Below are positions 8,325 through 17,170 of a stretch of 39,543 nucleotides of DNA, piece by piece (positions within the stretch are counted from its first letter, which is position 1; every line of letters begins with the position of its first letter). Location of the stretch: assembly GCA_019695455.1 (NCBI GenBank), contig JAEUAC010000284.1, positions 1 to 39,543 on the forward strand. The letters are read 5' to 3'. The notes beneath the pieces were generated by a model that saw nothing but the letters and a program-made list of their open reading frames with translations, made no database searches and was not told the DNA's origin. The DNA comes from Methylorubrum extorquens. Its GTDB lineage: Bacteria > Pseudomonadota > Alphaproteobacteria > Rhizobiales > Beijerinckiaceae. The translations under genes and the position numbers were made by a program.

Positions 8325-9266
8325 TTACGCGACCGCGGCCGCGAGCGTCCGCCGCACGAGCGGCAGCTTGAATGCGTTGTCCTTGGTGGGCTTGGCACCC
8401 GCGAGCGCCGCCTCCGCCACCGCGTCCGTGCCCCGGCCGAATTCGGCCTCGGCCGCCTCGACGCGCCACGGCTTGTGGGCCAGCCCGCCGAAGGCGAAGC
8501 GCGCCTTGCCGTCGGCCGCGATCACGGCCGCCACCGACACGGTCGCGAAGGCGTAGGACGCCCGGTCGCGGACCTTCCGATAGACGTGCCGGCCGCCGAG
8601 CGGCTTCGGCAGCGTCACGGACGTGATCAGCTCGTCGCCCTTCAGGGTCGTGTCGGCCTGCGGCGTGTCGCCGGGCAGGCGGTGGAACTCCGCGATCGGG
8701 ATCGAGCGCGTCTGGCCGCCGGGCGACACCGTCTCGACCGTCGCGTCGAGGACCCGCATGGCGATCGCCATGTCGGACGGATGGGTCGCGATGCAGGCGT
8801 CGCTCACGCCGATCACGGCGAGGTTGCGGCTGAAGCCCTCGATCGCCGAGCAGCCCGTGCCGGGGTCGCGCTTGTTGCAGGGGCGGGCAGGGTCGTAGAA
8901 ATACGGGCACCGCGTCCGCTGCAGCAGGTTGCCGGCCGTGGTCGCCTTGTTGCGGAGCTGCCCGGAGGCGCCCGCCAGGAGGGCGCGCGACAGGACGGCG
9001 TAGTCCTTGCGCACCCGGGCGTCGGCCGCCAGCGCGGTGTTGCGGACCAGCGCGCCGATGCGCAGCCCGCCGTCGGCGGTCGCCTCGATGGCGTCGATCC
9101 CGCCGATGCGGTTGACGTCCACGAGATGCGTCGGCCGCTCGATCTCGAGCTTCATCAGGTCGAGGAGGTTGGTGCCGCCCGCGATGAACTTGGCGCCGGG
9201 CGCCTTCGCGACCGCCGCGGCGGCCTCGGCCGGGCTCGACGCCCGTTCGTACGTGAATTGCCTCAT
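8325..9266 (-). CDS. paoB: Aldehyde oxidoreductase FAD-binding subunit (PaoB-like)
   Basis: This 313-residue medium subunit starts MRQFTYERASSPAEAAA. It has the FAD-binding FIAGGTNLLDLMK (about 33-45) and the TTAGNLLQRTRCPYFYD stretch. In place of the standard loop it carries three or four cysteines in RCPYFYDPARPCNKR and GTGCSAIEG. That insertion is characteristic of PaoB (YagS), which binds an extra [4Fe-4S] cluster not found in ordinary xanthine dehydrogenases. This places the enzyme in the PaoABC branch. The ATG at 9266 has a strong GAGGGG ribosome-binding site. It sits 10 bp after paoA and 22 bp before paoC, in the same order as E. coli paoABC. Confidence 0.9.
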   Translation of the reverse strand: MRQFTYERASSPAEAAAAVAKAPGAKFIAGGTNLLDLMKLEIERPTHLVDVNRIGGIDAIEATADGGLRIGALVRNTALAADARVRKDYAVLSRALLAGASGQLRNKATTAGNLLQRTRCPYFYDPARPCNKRDPGTGCSAIEGFSRNLAVIGVSDACIATHPSDMAIAMRVLDATVETVSPGGQTRSIPIAEFHRLPGDTPQADTTLKGDELITSVTLPKPLGGRHVYRKVRDRASYAFATVSVAAVIAADGKARFAFGGLAHKPWRVEAAEAEFGRGTDAVAEAALAGAKPTKDNAFKLPLVRRTLAAAVA

Positions 9267-9276
9267 GTCGTGCCCC

Positions 9277-9930
9277 TCACGCGTGGTCGTGGACGTCGCG
9301 GATCGCGGCGACGATGTTCGGATAGGCGGCACAACGGCAGATGTTGCCGCTCATCCGCTCGCGGACCTCGGCGTCCGAGAAGGCGACCTGGTCGAGATCA
9401 GCCGTGACGTGGCTCGGGATGCCCGCCTCGATCTCCTTGAGGACCGCAACAGACGAGCAGATCTGGCCCGGCGTGCAGTAGCCGCACTGGAAGCCGTCGT
9501 GCTTCACGAAGGCCGCCTGCATCGGGTGCAGGTTCTCGGGAGAGCCGAGGCCCTCGATCGTGGTCACCTCGTCCCCCTCGTGCATGACGGCGAGGGTCAG
9601 GCAGGAGTTGATGCGCTGGCCGTTGACCATGACGGTGCAGGCCCCGCACTGGCCGTGATCGCACCCCTTCTTCGAGCCCGTAAGCGCCATGTGCTCGCGC
9701 AGCGCGTCGAGCAGCGTCACGCGCGGATCCAGCGTGAGGGACGTCGCCTGGCCGTTCACGGTGAACGAGACCGGCATCGTGGGCGTGGCGCCCGCGGAGG
9801 CCGGAACGGACGCGGCGCCGGATGCTGACGGCTGTGCGGACGCGGGAGGGCTCATGCCGGCGACGACGGCGGCGGCGCTGCCCGCGACGCATGCGCGCCG
9901 GGTCAGCGATAGGTCTGACGGTCGGTCCAA
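9277..9930 (-). CDS. paoA: Aldehyde oxidoreductase [2Fe-2S] subunit with Tat signal (PaoA-like)
   Basis: This 217-residue small subunit has an N-terminal twin-arginine signal: LSLTRRACVAG at about residues 8-18, a hydrophobic stretch, then ASAQ as a likely cleavage site near 33. A linker rich in Ala, Ser and Pro follows. The ferredoxin-type cluster motif GCDHGQCGACTV and a fourth Cys in RINSCLTLA come next, then the helical second cluster motif QCGYCTPGQ and NICRCAAY. Both [2Fe-2S] sites are complete. The signal would export the folded enzyme to the periplasm, carrying the other subunits by hitchhiking, as for E. coli PaoA. The start is TTG at 9930 with a GGAAAG ribosome-binding site 8 bases upstream; later ATG codons would cut off the Tat motif. 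It is divergent from the gene at 10153. Confidence 0.9.
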   Translation of the reverse strand: MDRPSDLSLTRRACVAGSAAAVVAGMSPPASAQPSASGAASVPASAGATPTMPVSFTVNGQATSLTLDPRVTLLDALREHMALTGSKKGCDHGQCGACTVMVNGQRINSCLTLAVMHEGDEVTTIEGLGSPENLHPMQAAFVKHDGFQCGYCTPGQICSSVAVLKEIEAGIPSHVTADLDQVAFSDAEVRERMSGNICRCAAYPNIVAAIRDVHDHA

Positions 9931-10152
9931 AGGTCGATCTTTCCGTGTAGGCCAGTTTCGAACCTTTCAAATCTCAAGTGGCGCAAACGATCCCTGGCGC
10001 CCCTGCGGCATCCTGCGCGGCTCTCGCCAAGGTGGTCCGTCGCCGCGATCAGCTGTCGATCGCGCCCGTTCCTGCCCGACGCGGTCTTGCGCGCGCGCGC
10101 ATCCCGCCTAGTCTCGTGCGCTCTTCGCCTGAACTCGAGAGCGTCGTCGCCC

Positions 10153-11799
10153 ATGTCGTCACCGGCCGTTGCAGATCTGGTCCTGAGAGGAGGGCCGATC
10201 ATGGCCGGGCGGGGCCTCGGCACCGTCGAGGCGCTGGCGATCGGCGGCGGGCGGATCCTGGGCCTCGGCCGGGACTCCGACATCGAGACGCTGGTCGGTC
10301 CCGACACGCGCCTCGTCGATCTCGCCGGGCGGACGGCCACGCCCGGCCTGTTCGAGGCGCACCTGCACCTCCTGCCGCTCGGCCTGACGATGGTGGAGCT
10401 CGACCTGCGGCCGGCCCGGGCCCGCACGCTCGACGCGCTTCTGCGGACGGTCCGCGAGCGCGCCCGCACGGCCCCGCCCGGAGCCTGGATCCTGGCCCGC
10501 GGCTACGACCAGTTCGAGCTCGACGTGAAGCGCCACCCGTTCCGCGAGGAGCTGGACGTCGCGGCGCCGGACAACCCCGTCTACCTCGTGCGCGCCTGCG
10601 GCCACGTCTCGATCGCGAACTCGGCCGCGCTCGCGCTGGCCGGCATCGACGAATCGACGCCCGTTCCCCAGGGCGGCGCCATCGAGCAGCAGAACGGCCG
10701 CCTGACCGGCCTCCTCGCCGAGACGGGGCGCGACCGGCTGAAGGCCGTCCTGCCCGCTCCGACGGAGGAGGAGCTGATCGCCGCGATCCAGCGGGCCGGC
10801 GAGGCCTGCCTCGGCTACGGCATCACGTCCGTCATGGACGCGGCCGTCGGCATGCGGTCCGGCCTGCGCGAGTTCGGCGCCTACGAGGCCGCGCGCGACG
10901 CGGGCCGGCTCCCCGTCCGCACCACGATGTGCCTCCTCGGCGGCCCGACGGGGATCCTGCAGCCGGCCTGGGATGCCGGCTATCGGCCGGGCTGGGGCTG
11001 CGACCGGCTGCATGTCGGGCCCGTGAAGATCTTCACGGACGGCTCGGCCGGCGGACGGACCGCCGCCATGGAGGCGCCCTACCTGCCGGACGCGCACGGC
11101 AACGCCGAGGAGCACGGCCTCATGCTCCTGAAGGATCCGGAGATGGACGCGCTGGTGCGCGACTACCACGACAAGGGCTACCACCTCGCCGTCCACGCCA
11201 TCGGCGACGCCGCCATCGAGCAGACGCTGAACGCCATGGAGGCGGCGCTCGCCGCGACCCCGGATGCCGATCGGCGCCACCGGATCGAGCATTGCGGCTT
11301 CAACTCGCCGGCGCAGATCGCCCGCATGGCGCGGCTCGGCATCGAGCCCGTGCCGCAGCCGGTCTTCATCTACGATTTCGGCGACCTCTACGTCTCCGTG
11401 CTCGGCACCGAGCGGAGCGCGCAATCCTATCCGCTGAAGACCTGGATCGAGGCCGGCCTGCACCCGGCGGCCTCGTCGGACGCGCCCGTCTGCGACATCA
11501 ACCCGTTCGTGAACCTCTACACGATGATGACCCGCAGGACCTCGCGCGGGACGGTGCTGGGCGGAGCCGAGGCGGTCGACCTCGAGACGGCCGTCACGGC
11601 GTACACGGAGTTCGGCGCCTACGTGAACAAGGCGGAGGGACGCGTCGGACGGCTCGCGCCGGGGATGCTGGCGGACGTCGCGGTCTATTCCCGCGACCTC
11701 GGCGCCGCCGAGCCGGAGGCGATCCTGTCCGACACCCGCTGCGACCTCACGATCCAGGGCGGCCGCGTCGTGTTCGACCGGCACGGCGAGGCGTCGTGA
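10153..11799 (+). CDS. YtcJ-like amidohydrolase (Amidohydro_3 family)
   Basis: This 548-residue metal-dependent hydrolase begins MSSPAVADLVLRGGPIMAG, the usual beta-sandwich start. Metal ligands are visible at His70/His72 (FEAHLHLLPLG), the His of LAVHAIGDAA, the His pair in HRIEHCGF, and the Asp in SSDAPVCDINPF. TDGSAGGRTAAM is the loop typical of YtcJ, whose relatives include N-substituted formamide deformylase. The exact amide substrate is unknown. An upstream GTG at 10087 would add 22 unrelated residues, so ATG 10153 is preferred. The peptide-type permease genes follow 40 bp downstream on the same strand, suggesting import of the substrate by that transporter. Confidence 0.85.
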   Translation: MSSPAVADLVLRGGPIMAGRGLGTVEALAIGGGRILGLGRDSDIETLVGPDTRLVDLAGRTATPGLFEAHLHLLPLGLTMVELDLRPARARTLDALLRTVRERARTAPPGAWILARGYDQFELDVKRHPFREELDVAAPDNPVYLVRACGHVSIANSAALALAGIDESTPVPQGGAIEQQNGRLTGLLAETGRDRLKAVLPAPTEEELIAAIQRAGEACLGYGITSVMDAAVGMRSGLREFGAYEAARDAGRLPVRTTMCLLGGPTGILQPAWDAGYRPGWGCDRLHVGPVKIFTDGSAGGRTAAMEAPYLPDAHGNAEEHGLMLLKDPEMDALVRDYHDKGYHLAVHAIGDAAIEQTLNAMEAALAATPDADRRHRIEHCGFNSPAQIARMARLGIEPVPQPVFIYDFGDLYVSVLGTERSAQSYPLKTWIEAGLHPAASSDAPVCDINPFVNLYTMMTRRTSRGTVLGGAEAVDLETAVTAYTEFGAYVNKAEGRVGRLAPGMLADVAVYSRDLGAAEPEAILSDTRCDLTIQGGRVVFDRHGEAS

Positions 11800-11839
11800 C
11801 GCGGCCGGGCCGGCACGCCGCCTGCAAGGCGGTGGGGGC

Positions 11840-12778
11840 ATGACGCGCTACATCCTGTCCCGCCTGCTGTCCGCCATCCCGGTCCTGTTCGGCGTGCTCC
11901 TGTTCGGCTTCCTGCTGCTCAAGCTGACGCCGGGCGATCCGGCGACGGTGGTCGGCGGCCCCATGGCGACGCCCGAGGTGATCGAGGCGATCCGCCGCGA
12001 GATGGGGCTCGACAAGCCGGTCGTCTGGCAGTTCCTCGTCTATGTCGGCCGGGTGCTGCAGGGCGACCTCGGCTATTCGCTGATCTCGAACACGCGCGTG
12101 CTCGACGAACTCTCGGAGGCCTTCGGCCCGACCGTGGAGCTGATGCTCGCCTGCCTGGTCTGGTCGATCCCGCTCGGCATCGGGCTCGGCACGCTGGCCG
12201 CCGCCTACCGGGGCACCCTCGTCGACCGGCTCGTGATCGCGATCTCGGTCGTCGGCGTGTCGATGCCGATCTTCTTCGTCGGCCTGCTGCTCGTGCAGTA
12301 CGTCGGCTATTACTGGAACCTGCTGCCGTTCCTCGGCCGGGGCGGCCCGGTCTGGACGGGGCAGGGGCTCGCCCACATCGTCCTCCCGGCCGTCGCGCTC
12401 GGCGTCTTCTTCATCGGACCCGTCGCCCGCATGACGCGGGCCGCTTGCCTCGAGACCTTCGGGCAGGACCATGTGCGCACGGCCCGCGCCAAGGGCGTGC
12501 GCGAGACGCGGGTGGTGCTCCGCCACGTGCTGGCCAACGCCATGATCCCGATCGTCACCCTCGTCGGCCTGCAGATCGGCTTCCTCCTCGGCGGCGCCAT
12601 CGTGACGGAGACGATCTTCTCCTGGCCGGGCGTGGGGCGCCTCGCGGTCGGGGCCATTCTGTCGAGCGACCTGCCGCTGGCCCAGGGCGCGATCCTGATG
12701 CTCGCGATCGGCTTCATCCTGACGAACCTCGCCGTGGACCTTCTCTACGCCGTCCTCGATCCGAGGCTCGCCCGGTGA
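11840..12778 (+). CDS. Peptide-type ABC transporter permease (DppB/GsiC family)
   Basis: This 312-residue permease starts MTRYILSRLLSAIPVLFGVLL, the hallmark DppB first span. The KLTPGDPA loop and GDLGYSLISN (about 75-84) follow, then the EAA cytoplasmic loop FGQDHVRTARAKGV with VVLRHVLANAMIPIVT. The ending LLYAVLDPRLAR is typical. It forms a heteromeric channel with the next gene, overlapping it by 4 nt (GTGA). Proteins of this family import di- or oligopeptides, glutathione, nickel or other amide compounds. The amidohydrolase upstream suggests a small amide ligand, but this is inference. No ATPase gene is found in this operon. Confidence 0.93.
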   Translation: MTRYILSRLLSAIPVLFGVLLFGFLLLKLTPGDPATVVGGPMATPEVIEAIRREMGLDKPVVWQFLVYVGRVLQGDLGYSLISNTRVLDELSEAFGPTVELMLACLVWSIPLGIGLGTLAAAYRGTLVDRLVIAISVVGVSMPIFFVGLLLVQYVGYYWNLLPFLGRGGPVWTGQGLAHIVLPAVALGVFFIGPVARMTRAACLETFGQDHVRTARAKGVRETRVVLRHVLANAMIPIVTLVGLQIGFLLGGAIVTETIFSWPGVGRLAVGAILSSDLPLAQGAILMLAIGFILTNLAVDLLYAVLDPRLAR

Positions 12779-13650
12779 GCGCCGCCCTCGCGCCCGAAGC
12801 GCCGCCCCGGGCCCGGCCCCGCAAGGCGCCGCGCGACGTCCTGGCGATCGCCATGGCGGTCCTGTTCGGCCTGATCGTGCTGGCGGCGGTCTTCGCGCCG
12901 CTGCTCGCGCCGCTCGATCCCTACGAGACGACGCCGCAGCCCTTCCTGTCCCCGTTCTGGGGCGAGACCGCGAACGCCGCCTATCCGCTCGGCACCGACG
13001 GGCAGGGTCGCGACATGCTCTCCCGCCTCCTCTACGGGACGCGGCTGACGCTGCTCATCGGGCTCGCCTCCATCGCGATCGGCGGCGTCGTCGGAATCGC
13101 GGTCGGGCTCCTGGCCGCCTTCTATTCGCGGCTCGACGGCGTGCTGATGCGGCTCGCCGACATCGTGCTGTCCTTCCCGTCGATCCTCCTCGGCCTCGCC
13201 TTCGCGGCCGTGATGGGGCCCGGCGCCCCCGCCATCGTGACGGCGCTCGCCATCGCGACCATCCCGGAGATCGCGCGCGTGACGCGCGGCTCCGCCTGCA
13301 CCGTGATGAGCCAGGACTACGTGGTCGCGGGCCGCTCGCTCGGCCTGCGCGACTGGGACCTGCTGACGCGCTACGTGGCGCTGAACTGCCTCTCGGCGGT
13401 GTTCGTGTTCCTCACCATCCGGTTCGGGCAGGTGATCCTCGTGGCGGCGGCGCTGTCGTTCCTCGGCCTCGGCGCCCGCCCGCCCGCGGCCGAGCTCGGC
13501 ACCATGGCGTCGCAGGGCCGCGACGCGCTCTTCTTCGCGCCCTGGATCGCGACGCTGCCCTGCATCGTGATCGTGGCGATCGTGCTGGCCGCGAACGTCC
13601 TCGGCGACGCGCTGCGCGACCGGCTCGACCCGCGGCTCAGGAACGCGTGA
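12775..13650 (+). CDS. Peptide-type ABC transporter permease (DppC/GsiD family)
   Basis: This is a 291-residue partner of the preceding permease. The GTG at 12775 overlaps the upstream stop, and no better start exists closer to the first membrane span. A short Pro/Arg-rich cytoplasmic leader precedes the first span (about 20-45). DppC marks follow: YPLGTDGQGRDMLSRLLYG (about 74-92), the MRLADIVLSFPSILLGL segment, the EAA loop VMSQDYVVAGRSLGL, and the ending VLGDALRDRLDPRLR. The signal GTDGQGRD is the family's periplasmic signature. The following binding-protein gene starts 50 bp after the stop. Confidence 0.93.
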   Translation: MSAALAPEAPPRARPRKAPRDVLAIAMAVLFGLIVLAAVFAPLLAPLDPYETTPQPFLSPFWGETANAAYPLGTDGQGRDMLSRLLYGTRLTLLIGLASIAIGGVVGIAVGLLAAFYSRLDGVLMRLADIVLSFPSILLGLAFAAVMGPGAPAIVTALAIATIPEIARVTRGSACTVMSQDYVVAGRSLGLRDWDLLTRYVALNCLSAVFVFLTIRFGQVILVAAALSFLGLGARPPAAELGTMASQGRDALFFAPWIATLPCIVIVAIVLAANVLGDALRDRLDPRLRNA

Positions 13651-13700
13651 GCGGCCTGGCCGGGACATTGCAGATGACGACGCACCATGGAGTTCGCCCG

Positions 13701-15296
13701 ATGCCAAGACTGAGATCGTTGTGCCGGGGCCTCGCGCTCGGCGCGGGAGCCGTCCTCGCCCTGGCGGGCCCGGCCCTCGCGCAGAAGTCCGTGACCATCG
13801 TCCGCGAGGTCGATTCCAACAACTACGACCCGCACAAGTCGACCGCCCGCGCCGCCTCCGAGGCGCTGTTCATGCTGGCCGACACGCTGGTCTCGCTCGA
13901 CTACGACATGGCGACGATCCGGCCGGGGCTCGCGACCTCCTGGGCCGTGTCGGACGACAAGAAGACCTACACGTTCAAGCTGCGCGACGACGTCACCTTC
14001 TGCGACGGCAAGAAGATGACGGCCGACGACGTAGTCTATTCCTTCAAGCGCTGGCTCGATCCGGCCACGCGCTCCCCGGTGCGCTGGCGCGCCGGCCCGG
14101 TCGACGACATCGTGGCGGTCGACCCGACCACCGTCGAGTACCGCCTGAAGGCGCCGTTCTCCGAGATGCTCTATCAGCTGACGCAGAGCTTCGCCGTCGT
14201 CGTCGACAAGAGCGACGTCGAGAAGCTCGGGCCCGATTTCGGCGTGAAGGGCCTGAACGGGACCGGTCCGTTCTGCTGGGTCGACTGGAAGCCCCGCAAC
14301 GAGATGCGGATGAAGAAGAACGCGGCCTACAGGTGGGGCCCGCCGATCTACGACAACAAGGGCCCGGCCCAGGTCGACGAGATCGTCTGGAAGATCGCGC
14401 CCGAGGACAACACGCGCCTCGCCGCCATCATGACGGGCCAGAGCCAGATCACCCAGTACGTGCCCTATTCGGGCATGGCGCCGATCCGGGCGAACCGCAC
14501 CGTCAAGCTGGTGGAATCCAAGGAAGCGTTCTGGACCTATTTCATCGGCTTCAAGATCGACAAGGAGGGCGTGAACGACCCGGAGGTCCGCAAGGCGATG
14601 GTCATGGCCGTCGACCAGGCGGCGATCGCGAAGAACCTGTTCTTCGGGGAGGTGAACCCCGCCTACAGCTACATCAGCCAGGACGCGCTCGACTGGAACA
14701 GGAAGGTCGACGCCGAGCTCATCCGGACCAACGTCGCGGAGGCGAACCGCATCCTGGACGCGGCGGGCTGGGCGCGCGGCGCCGACGGGTTCCGCACCAA
14801 GGACGGCAGGAAGCTCTCGCCGCTCCTCTACTCGTTCACGGGCTCGACCTGGCAGAAGCTGTCGGAGGCCGTGCAGGGCGACCTGCGCAAGATCGGCGTC
14901 GACATGCGCGTGCAGCTCTTCGACGCGACGGCGGCCTGGGGAAAGATGGCGACCCAGGAGTTCGACGCCTTCGGCATGAGCTACCCGTACATCTCGGCCG
15001 GCGACGCCCTGAACCTGTACTTCCGCTCGGCCAACATCCCGACGCCGAACCGGATGAACTTCAAGGAGGCGAAGGTCGACAGGCTGCTCGACGCCGGCAT
15101 GACGGCGACGACCGACGCCGACCGCGCCGCCGCCTACGGCGAGGTGCTGGAGGACGTCCACAGGCAGGCGCTGTGGATCCCCCTCTATCACGAGCCCATG
15201 AAGATCGCCGTCTCGGCGAAGCTCGCGCCCATCAAGGCCCACAACAACTACGGCTGCGGGCTCTACAAGGGATTGGACATCCGCTACGTCCAATAG
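13701..15296 (+). CDS. Peptide-type ABC transporter substrate-binding protein (DppA/SBP_bac_5 family)
   Basis: This 531-residue periplasmic binding protein carries a Sec signal (MPRLRSLCRG, a hydrophobic Leu/Ala core, then GPALAQ, cleavage near residue 27). The mature part begins with YDPHKSTARAASEALFMLAD. Family signatures include TYTFKLRDDVTFCDGKKMTADDVVYSF (as two motifs at about 90-120) and the GTGPFCWVDW stretch near 195. The ATG at 13701 has GGAG 8 bases upstream and gives a clean signal peptide. A GTG at 13647 overlapping the permease stop would add 18 residues before the signal. It delivers ligand to the two permeases upstream. The permease-permease-binding protein order without ATPase genes is unusual. 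Confidence 0.92.
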   Translation: MPRLRSLCRGLALGAGAVLALAGPALAQKSVTIVREVDSNNYDPHKSTARAASEALFMLADTLVSLDYDMATIRPGLATSWAVSDDKKTYTFKLRDDVTFCDGKKMTADDVVYSFKRWLDPATRSPVRWRAGPVDDIVAVDPTTVEYRLKAPFSEMLYQLTQSFAVVVDKSDVEKLGPDFGVKGLNGTGPFCWVDWKPRNEMRMKKNAAYRWGPPIYDNKGPAQVDEIVWKIAPEDNTRLAAIMTGQSQITQYVPYSGMAPIRANRTVKLVESKEAFWTYFIGFKIDKEGVNDPEVRKAMVMAVDQAAIAKNLFFGEVNPAYSYISQDALDWNRKVDAELIRTNVAEANRILDAAGWARGADGFRTKDGRKLSPLLYSFTGSTWQKLSEAVQGDLRKIGVDMRVQLFDATAAWGKMATQEFDAFGMSYPYISAGDALNLYFRSANIPTPNRMNFKEAKVDRLLDAGMTATTDADRAAAYGEVLEDVHRQALWIPLYHEPMKIAVSAKLAPIKAHNNYGCGLYKGLDIRYVQ

Positions 15297-15300
15297 GCGC

Positions 15301-15549
15301 TCAGCGCCGGTCGTGGACCGGCCGGCGCGGCGCGACCGAGCCGGTCGTGCCGACCTCGCCGCGGCCCGGACGGACCGCGTCGAAGAGAGGCTCGGCCGGC
15401 TGCTGCGCGCGGCCGGCGGACGGGCCGTTCGAATAGGTGCTCATGAACGCGCCGCCGGCGGGCGAGCGGTCGCCGCCGTTGGAGGCGAAGGCCGGGGCCG
15501 CCAGCATCGAGAGCGCGAGGGCGGCAGCAGGGAAGGCGAGTTTCGACAT
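15301..15549 (-). CDS. Small secreted protein of unknown function
   Basis: This 82-residue protein has a strong Sec signal: MSKLAFPAAA, a Leu/Ala core, and cleavage at APAFAS near residue 22. The mature part is short, polar and rich in Gly, Pro and Arg (NGGDRSPAGGAFMSTYSNG near the start, GTTGSVAPRRPVHDRR at the end), with no Cys and no predicted fold. I do not recognise a family. Start ATG at 15549, with GGAT 8 bases upstream. It is convergent with the binding-protein gene, 4 bp away, and divergent from the amidohydrolase at 15661. The signal peptide and the codon pattern support a real gene; its function is open. Confidence 0.68.
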   Translation of the reverse strand: MSKLAFPAAALALSMLAAPAFASNGGDRSPAGGAFMSTYSNGPSAGRAQQPAEPLFDAVRPGRGEVGTTGSVAPRRPVHDRR

Positions 15550-15660
15550 GACGATGGATCCGATCGTGGCAGGCGCCCTGGGCGCCGGATGCCGTGACAA
15601 CGTCCTCCGCGAGGCGACCGTTGCGTGTGCGGGCACACACGGCGCAGCCGGGACGCGCGC

Positions 15661-17094
15661 ATGACGACCACCCTGATCCGCAACGCCGCCTGGGTGGTCG
15701 CCTTCGATCCCGGGCGGGGCGGCCACGTCTACCGGCAGGGCTGCGACGTCGCCTACCGGGACGGCACCATCACGCATGTCGGCACGTTCGACGGCACGGC
15801 CGACCGCGAGATCGACGGGGCCGGCCTCATGGTCATGCCCGGCCTCGTGGACATCCACGCGCATCCCGCCTCCGAGCCCATGAACAAGGGCTGGACGGAC
15901 GAGATCGGCTCGGCGCGGCTCTATCAGTCCTCGCTCTACGAGTTCATGCCGCTGTTCCGGCCCGATGCCGAGGCCGTGCGGGCGGCGGCGACCGTCGCCT
16001 ATGCGGAACTGCTGCTGTCGGGCGTCACGACGCTCGTCGACCTCTCGGTCGCCTGGGACGGCTGGATCGACCATGCGGCCGCGAGCGGGATGCGGACCGT
16101 GCTCGCGCCCATGTACCGCGACGCGCGCTGGTTCACGGCCAACGGCCACGTCGTCGAATACGAGTGGGACCCGGCCGGCGGCCGCGCGGCGATGGCCGCC
16201 GCCATGGCCGTCCTCGACGGCGCGGCCGCGCATCCGTCGGGCCGCCTCTCCGGCATGGTCGCGCCCTCGCAGATCGACACCTGCACGCCCGAGCTCATCC
16301 GCGACAGCTTCGCGGAGGCCGAGCGGCGGAACCTGCCGTTCCAGATCCACGCGGCGCAGAGCGTCGTCGAGTTCCACGAGATCACGCGCCGGCACGGCAT
16401 GACGCCGATCGAGTGGCTCGGCTCGCTCGGCGTGCTGTCGCCGCGCTCCATCGTCGGCCACGGCATCTTCCTGGACCACCACCCGGGCGCCGGCACCTGG
16501 CCGAAGCGCGACGACCTCGCGGAGCTGGTCGAGACCGGCACGACGGTCGCGCATTGCCCGGTCGTGTTCCAGCGGCGCGGCATCGCGCTCCGCTCCTTCG
16601 GCCGCTACGTGGCGCGCGGCCTCAACATGGGGGTGGGGACCGACACCTACCCGCACAACATGCTCGAGGAGATGCGGCAGGTCGCCATGAACGCGCGCCT
16701 GATGGCCGAGACCGTCTGGGACCTGCGCACGGCGGACGTGTTCGACGCCGCGACGCTCGGCGGCGCGAAGGCGCTCGGCCGCGACGACATCGGCCGCATC
16801 GCGCCCGGTGCGCGGGCCGACCTCGTCCTCGTGGACGCGACGCATCCGGCGATGCGGCCGCTGCGCGACCCCGTCCGCTCGCTCGTCTTCGCGGCGGCCG
16901 ACAGGGCGGTGCGCACCGTCGTCGTGGACGGCCGCACGGTCGTGGAGGAGGGACGCTGCCTCACGCTCGACTACGCGGACGCCGCCGCGCGCCTCGAGGC
17001 GGCGCAGCGCCGCGCCGAGGCCGGGGTCGCCGCCCTCGACTATGCCGGCCGCGACCACCTGACGATCTCGCCGCTCGCCTACCCGACGGCCTGA
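15661..17094 (+). CDS. AtzA/TrzN/SsnA-type amidohydrolase
   Basis: This is a 477-residue subtype III amidohydrolase. His66/His68 lie in GLVDIHAHPASEPMNKG, a metal His in PFQIHAAQSV, the His of IVGHGIFLDHH, and the metal Asp in MGVGTDTYPHNMLEEMR. The last motif is the GTDxxxxxxxxxME signature of the AtzA/TrzN/guanine deaminase/MTA-SAH deaminase group. These enzymes remove ammonia, chloride or amines from purines, pterins, triazines and similar rings. Which ring is used here is unknown. ATG 15661 gives the usual TTTLIRNAAWVVAFD start; an earlier codon at 15625 adds non-family residues. It may work with the peptide-type importer upstream, but the opposite-strand small gene between them argues for separate transcription. 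Confidence 0.85.
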   Translation: MTTTLIRNAAWVVAFDPGRGGHVYRQGCDVAYRDGTITHVGTFDGTADREIDGAGLMVMPGLVDIHAHPASEPMNKGWTDEIGSARLYQSSLYEFMPLFRPDAEAVRAAATVAYAELLLSGVTTLVDLSVAWDGWIDHAAASGMRTVLAPMYRDARWFTANGHVVEYEWDPAGGRAAMAAAMAVLDGAAAHPSGRLSGMVAPSQIDTCTPELIRDSFAEAERRNLPFQIHAAQSVVEFHEITRRHGMTPIEWLGSLGVLSPRSIVGHGIFLDHHPGAGTWPKRDDLAELVETGTTVAHCPVVFQRRGIALRSFGRYVARGLNMGVGTDTYPHNMLEEMRQVAMNARLMAETVWDLRTADVFDAATLGGAKALGRDDIGRIAPGARADLVLVDATHPAMRPLRDPVRSLVFAAADRAVRTVVVDGRTVVEEGRCLTLDYADAAARLEAAQRRAEAGVAALDYAGRDHLTISPLAYPTA

Positions 17095-17107
17095 CCGCGC
17101 CGCGTCT

Positions 17108-17140
17108 CCCCGCTGCCGTCCGGAGACCGTCGGCAGGGGG
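17108..17140 (+). terminator. Possible hairpin terminator after the amidohydrolase gene
   Basis: CCCCGCTGCCG at 17108-17118 can pair with CGGCAGGGGG at 17131-17140, with one bulged G and a 12-base loop. It lies 14 bp after the amidohydrolase stop. There is no T-run behind it, so Rho-independent termination is uncertain. Confidence 0.3.
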
Positions 17141-17170
17141 GAACGGCCGGGCGCTGCAACCTCCGGCCGA

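Noticed and set aside
5981..8371. Plus-strand open frame of 796 codons opposite paoC
   Set aside because: It is rich in Arg, Ala, Gly, Asp and His with no motif, and runs antisense to a gene with all family residues. Long antisense frames are expected in G+C-rich codons.
9931..10152. Strong promoters in the paoA/amidohydrolase divergent gap
   Set aside because: Some A+T-rich stretches exist near 9955-9980, but no hexamer pair with good spacing could be defended on either strand.
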